Source: Verrucomicrobiota bacterium
GTDB taxonomy: Bacteria > Verrucomicrobiota > Verrucomicrobiia > Opitutales > Opitutaceae
Assembly (NCBI GenBank): GCA_023428905.1
Contig: JAEYWP010000008.1
Coordinates: forward strand, 124,001-188,000
Direction of reading: 5' to 3'
Length of the DNA stretch: 64,000 nt
Part shown: in pieces, positions 60,871 through 64,000 of the stretch
Numbering within the stretch: position 1 is the stretch's first letter
Layout of the letters: each line of letters starts with the position of its first letter
The notes under the pieces: model-generated
The model's database searches: none
What the model saw: the letters and a program-made list of their open reading frames with translations, nothing else
What the model was told of the DNA's origin: nothing
Made by a program: the position numbers and the translations under genes

Positions 60871-62478
60871 ATGGAAACGCCCGCCCCTGAATTGCGTTGG
60901 GATTGCCTGATCATCGGCGGAGCCCTTTCCGGCGCGGCCACCGCCTACCTCCTCCTGCGGCGAAATCCCCGCCTGCGCGTCCTTATCCTCGAACGCGATA
61001 CCGCTTTCACGCGCCGTGTAGGCGAGTCCACCGTCGAGATCAGCGCGTATTTCCTTGGGCGTATCCTGGGACTGACCGAACACCTCAACCAGCGGCACCT
61101 GGTCAAACAAGGCCTCCGTTTCTGGTTCAAAAACGAGCAGACCGAAACCCTGGCGGACTGCAGTGAGACCGGGCCGGGCTACAACGTCCGCTTCCCCGGC
61201 TATCAGGTGGACCGCGCCGTCCTGGACGAGCAGGTCCTCGCCAACGCCGCCGCCTCCGGCGCCACCGTGCGCCGCGGGGTCAAAGTGCGCGACGTCGAGC
61301 TCACTCCCGGGGGGCTCCAGCGCGTCCAGTGGGAGACGGACGACGGCGCCCGCGGAGAGGAGCACGCGCGCTGGGTCGTGGACGCCAGCGGCGTCGCCGC
61401 CCTGCTTGCACGCAAGAACGGCTGGCTCGTCCCGAACCGCGAACACCCCATCGCCTCTGCCTGGAGCCGCTGGTCCGGGGTGAAAAACTGGGACAGCGCC
61501 GAACTGGCGGCGAAATACCCGCAGTGGGCGGGCCGCACCAAGGCGGTGCGTTTCACCGCCACGAATCATTTGATTGGATACGGATGGTGGTCCTGGTGGA
61601 TCCCGCTCAAGGGCGACGAGGTCAGCATCGGCGTGGTGTATGACCAGCGCCTGACTGAGCTGCCCGACGGACCGAACGTGGGTGAGCGGCTCCGCACCAT
61701 GCTGTGCGAACACCCGATCGCGCGTGAATTCCTGCAGAACGCCCAGTGGCAGCCGGGCGACGTGCATTTCCGCCGCAACCTCGCCTACCGGTCCACCACC
61801 TTTGCCGGCAACGGGTTTGTCCTCGTGGGCGACGCCGCCGCCTTCATGGACCCGTTTTATTCCCCGGGGATGGACTGGATCAGCTACTGCAGCTCCGCCG
61901 CCGCCGCGCTGGTGGACGACTGCTGCCGGGGCAAGCCGGTGGCGCCGCGCGTCGAGCGCCACAACGAGCGCTTCAACACCAGTTACACGCGCTGGTTTGA
62001 GGCCATCTACCGCGACAAATACCACTACATGGGCGACCACGAGCTCATGACCCTGGCCTTTCGCCTCGACCTCGGGCTGTATTACCTCGGAGTCGTGTCA
62101 CAGCCTTTCAAATACGGCCCGAATGCCCTCGAGCTTCCCTCCTTTGCGTCCAGCCACTCGCGCCTCCCGGCCAAGTTGATCGCCCTCTACCATCGCCGCC
62201 TCGTGAAAATCGCCCGAGCGCGCAAGCGGCGGGGCACCTGGGGCCGCTCCAATCGCGGCCAGTACTTTCGTTTCACCAGCTACGAACTGAATGCGATGCT
62301 GCCGCTGCGCGTCGCCAAGGCGCTCGCCGCCTGGGGCTGGCTGGAACTGCGCGAAGGCTGGCGAACGTGGTTTCGCGCCCCCGCCGCCGTGCCGGAACGC
62401 CCCGTACATCCGACGCGCCGCGAGCCGTCTTCTCTCCGCGGGGAGCGCAAGGAAGCCGCGGTCGCCGCCTCAGGCTGA
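60871..62478 (+). CDS. FAD-dependent oxidoreductase, second halogenase-like protein
   Basis: 535 residues from the ATG at 60871. The FAD motif is IIGGALSGAATAYLLLR, with a late GNGFVLVGDAAAFMDPFYSPG. The halogenase WxWxIP motif is kept in GYGWWSWWIPLKGDEVSIG. It is not a copy of the first protein: the core is longer and the C-terminus has about 120 extra residues. It follows the first gene by 74 bases on the same strand. It probably modifies the acyl or aryl intermediate made by the downstream ACP and ketosynthase. Confidence 0.8.
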   Translation: METPAPELRWDCLIIGGALSGAATAYLLLRRNPRLRVLILERDTAFTRRVGESTVEISAYFLGRILGLTEHLNQRHLVKQGLRFWFKNEQTETLADCSETGPGYNVRFPGYQVDRAVLDEQVLANAAASGATVRRGVKVRDVELTPGGLQRVQWETDDGARGEEHARWVVDASGVAALLARKNGWLVPNREHPIASAWSRWSGVKNWDSAELAAKYPQWAGRTKAVRFTATNHLIGYGWWSWWIPLKGDEVSIGVVYDQRLTELPDGPNVGERLRTMLCEHPIAREFLQNAQWQPGDVHFRRNLAYRSTTFAGNGFVLVGDAAAFMDPFYSPGMDWISYCSSAAAALVDDCCRGKPVAPRVERHNERFNTSYTRWFEAIYRDKYHYMGDHELMTLAFRLDLGLYYLGVVSQPFKYGPNALELPSFASSHSRLPAKLIALYHRRLVKIARARKRRGTWGRSNRGQYFRFTSYELNAMLPLRVAKALAAWGWLELREGWRTWFRAPAAVPERPVHPTRREPSSLRGERKEAAVAASG

Positions 62479-62640
62479 GCCCGCGGACCAGGCCCCGCCG
62501 TGCGCGACCCCGACGCACGCCCGTGGCCCACGCCCGCGCGACGCTCGCGCCTTCGGCCCCCCGGGGCGCCATTTTCTCCTGTGCGTTCAGCGAGCTTGTA
62601 CCGGCGCGCGGCAGCTGCCTGAATTTCTCCCCCGCGGATC

Positions 62641-63003
62641 ATGTCCACACCCACACCCAATACGCGCCGCAGCAGTGATCCCCTCGCCAAGTTTCCCGAC
62701 GTGGTGAAGCAGGCCTACACGCGCTTCCTGGAAACACATGACGCGGACGCGCTAGACCTGGTCGTGCTCGCGGTGGTGCGCGACTATATCCCTAAAACGG
62801 TCGCCCCTCCCCCGGACCAACCCCTGCCGGATTCGGCACGCCTGATTGCGGACCTGGGTTTCGACTCACTGGCGATCAGCGAGACCGTCTTTTTCCTGGA
62901 AGACCTCTTTCAGGTCCGAATCACCAATGCGGAAATCATGCAGGTTCGCACGGTGGGCGAACTGCGCTCCTTCGTGCGCCGCAAGCTGACCCCCCAGGGC
63001 TGA
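62641..63003 (+). CDS. Acyl carrier protein
   Basis: 120 residues, longer than a typical ACP of 80 because of an N-terminal extension of about 35 residues. The phosphopantetheine site is Ser76 in LIADLGFDSLAISE, and helix II reads FFLEDLFQVRITNAEIMQV. It should carry intermediates for the ketosynthase that starts seven bases later. The extended N-terminus (DPLAKFPDVVKQAYTRFLE) is unlike the housekeeping ACP. Confidence 0.9.
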   Translation: MSTPTPNTRRSSDPLAKFPDVVKQAYTRFLETHDADALDLVVLAVVRDYIPKTVAPPPDQPLPDSARLIADLGFDSLAISETVFFLEDLFQVRITNAEIMQVRTVGELRSFVRRKLTPQG

Positions 63004-63010
63004 CCGCCGC

Positions 63011-64000
63011 ATGCCCCGCGCTGTCGCAGTCACCGGACTGGGCTTCATCACCAGCATCGGCATCGACCGGGCCGAGGTGATCCACCGCCTGCGCAACGGC
63101 TTGGGCGGGATCGCCCCCTTTGATTACTGCGGCAACCCCCGCCACCCGGTGAAAGTCGCCGGCGTGGTTCCCGGTTTCACCCTGCGCTCCCCGAGCTGGC
63201 GCGAGTGGGAATGGCCCGCGCGTTACGAAATCCCGCGCGAGACCGTGCGGGGCCTGCCACCCCACGGGGTGAGTGCCTTTTGCGCAATTGAGCAGGCCCT
63301 GGACGATGCCGGGCTCACCCGCGACGCCATCACGGGGGAAGAAACGGGCCTTTTTTGCGCGTCGGCTGGCTCCGCCTTTCTCCTGCACCACCATCTGCGG
63401 GAAATGGAGGCGTCCGAGTATGAGCGCGGCCACCCGATGGGCGTGGTTTCCTCCATTTCCGGCACGCTCAACTTCAACTTGGCCGCCCACTACCGCATCA
63501 CGGGTGCGGTGGCGGGTTTTGTCTCGGCCTGCACCTCCTCGAGTCACGCCCTCGGTTATGCCTTCGACGAAATCCATCTCGGCCGCCAGCAGCGCATGAT
63601 CGTGGTAGGGGCGGAAGACGTGAACGCCGAGACGGATCTGCCGTTCGCCGCGATGCGCGCCCTCTCCACCAATCCGGATCCCGCGACCGCCTCGCGGCCC
63701 TTCGACGCGGGGCGCGACGGTTTTGTCCCCACGGGCGGCGCGGTGGCCATGATCCTTGAGGAGGCGGACTTCGCCCGGGCCCGGGGAGCCCGCCTGCAGG
63801 CGGAGTTTCTCGGGTGGGGCCAGGCGGCGGACGGTTACAGCATCGCCACCTCGCACCCCGAAGGCGCTGGCCTTCGCCGGGCGATGGAACGCGCGCTGAC
63901 CGCGAGCGGCGTGACCGCGGCCGACGTGGATTACGTCAACGCGCACGCGACCTCGACGCCTGCGGGCGACCGCTCGGAGGCCCTGGCGTTGCGCGCCGTG
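63011..64000 (+). CDS. Beta-ketoacyl synthase (3' end outside window)
   Basis: 330 N-terminal residues are visible, open to the edge. The active-site Cys174 is in FVSACTSSSHALG and one His, His312, in VNAHATSTPAGD; the second His would be outside. The family is KAS-I/II-like condensing enzymes of type II polyketide or fatty-acid synthesis. It starts seven bases after the ACP and is therefore in the same operon. Together with the FAD proteins it suggests an aryl-polyene or flexirubin-type cluster. Confidence 0.9.
   Translation, partial: MPRAVAVTGLGFITSIGIDRAEVIHRLRNGLGGIAPFDYCGNPRHPVKVAGVVPGFTLRSPSWREWEWPARYEIPRETVRGLPPHGVSAFCAIEQALDDAGLTRDAITGEETGLFCASAGSAFLLHHHLREMEASEYERGHPMGVVSSISGTLNFNLAAHYRITGAVAGFVSACTSSSHALGYAFDEIHLGRQQRMIVVGAEDVNAETDLPFAAMRALSTNPDPATASRPFDAGRDGFVPTGGAVAMILEEADFARARGARLQAEFLGWGQAADGYSIATSHPEGAGLRRAMERALTASGVTAADVDYVNAHATSTPAGDRSEALALRAV

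Overview
The window is high-GC chromosomal DNA that most resembles a Verrucomicrobiota bacterium of the Opitutaceae type. This is inferred from the gene set and not from a marker phylogeny. Supporting signs are two PEP-CTERM secreted proteins, two DUF2934 proteins, large hybrid kinases, a bacterial deoxyhypusine-synthase-like gene, a GxxExxY gene and many dispersed inverted repeats. No rRNA, tRNA, CRISPR array, integrase or transposase was recognised.

Layout. 1-7.3 kb: end of an NAD-dependent epimerase, an ACT-domain protein, two rRNA-methyltransferase-like genes overlapping by ATGA, a BON protein, DUF1653, a PEP-CTERM protein and small membrane or coiled-coil proteins. 7.1-15.6 kb: a signalling block on the minus strand with two paralogous hybrid-kinase plus response-regulator pairs, a third regulator and slyX. 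15.8-25.3 kb: XRE regulator, thioredoxin-domain YyaL-like protein, DHS-like enzyme, DMT transporter, ABC-F ATPase, a methyltransferase behind a structured leader with an intrinsic terminator, and a receiver plus coiled-coil protein. 25.4-30 kb: two inverted-repeat elements (one empty, one holding a PD-(D/E)XK-like GxxExxY gene), a Nat-type ABC exporter and a LytS/LytR pair. 30-38.4 kb: secreted PEP-CTERM and subtilisin-like proteins, then a deoxyribose module of PfkB kinase, deoC, an aldehyde dehydrogenase and a truncated ALDH-like partner that looks like a split ALDH16. 39.5-44 kb: a stress-type set of glutaredoxin, DUF2383, two DUF2934 proteins, Ohr, HPF and topoisomerase IB. 44-51.8 kb: AraC regulator, SMP-30 protein, solitary bS18, Sua5, HisC, an alpha/beta hydrolase with an unusual C-terminal domain, HAD and MBL hydrolases. 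52-56 kb: ECF sigma factor, zinc-finger anti-sigma-like protein, DUF4097 protein and an outer-membrane barrel candidate. 56-58.4 kb: a Ski2-like helicase with a four-cysteine cluster. 59.5-64 kb: the start of an aryl-polyene or flexirubin-like biosynthetic cluster (two FAD proteins, ACP, ketosynthase), cut by the window edge.

The most notable items are the inverted-repeat element that holds a GxxExxY gene almost exactly between its ends, with a gene-less relative 2 kb away; the helicase with a C-x21-C-x2-C-x5-C cluster; the structured leader RNA before the methyltransferase; the alpha/beta hydrolase with a SAM-hydrolase-like C-terminal domain; and the split ALDH16-like pair beside deoC.
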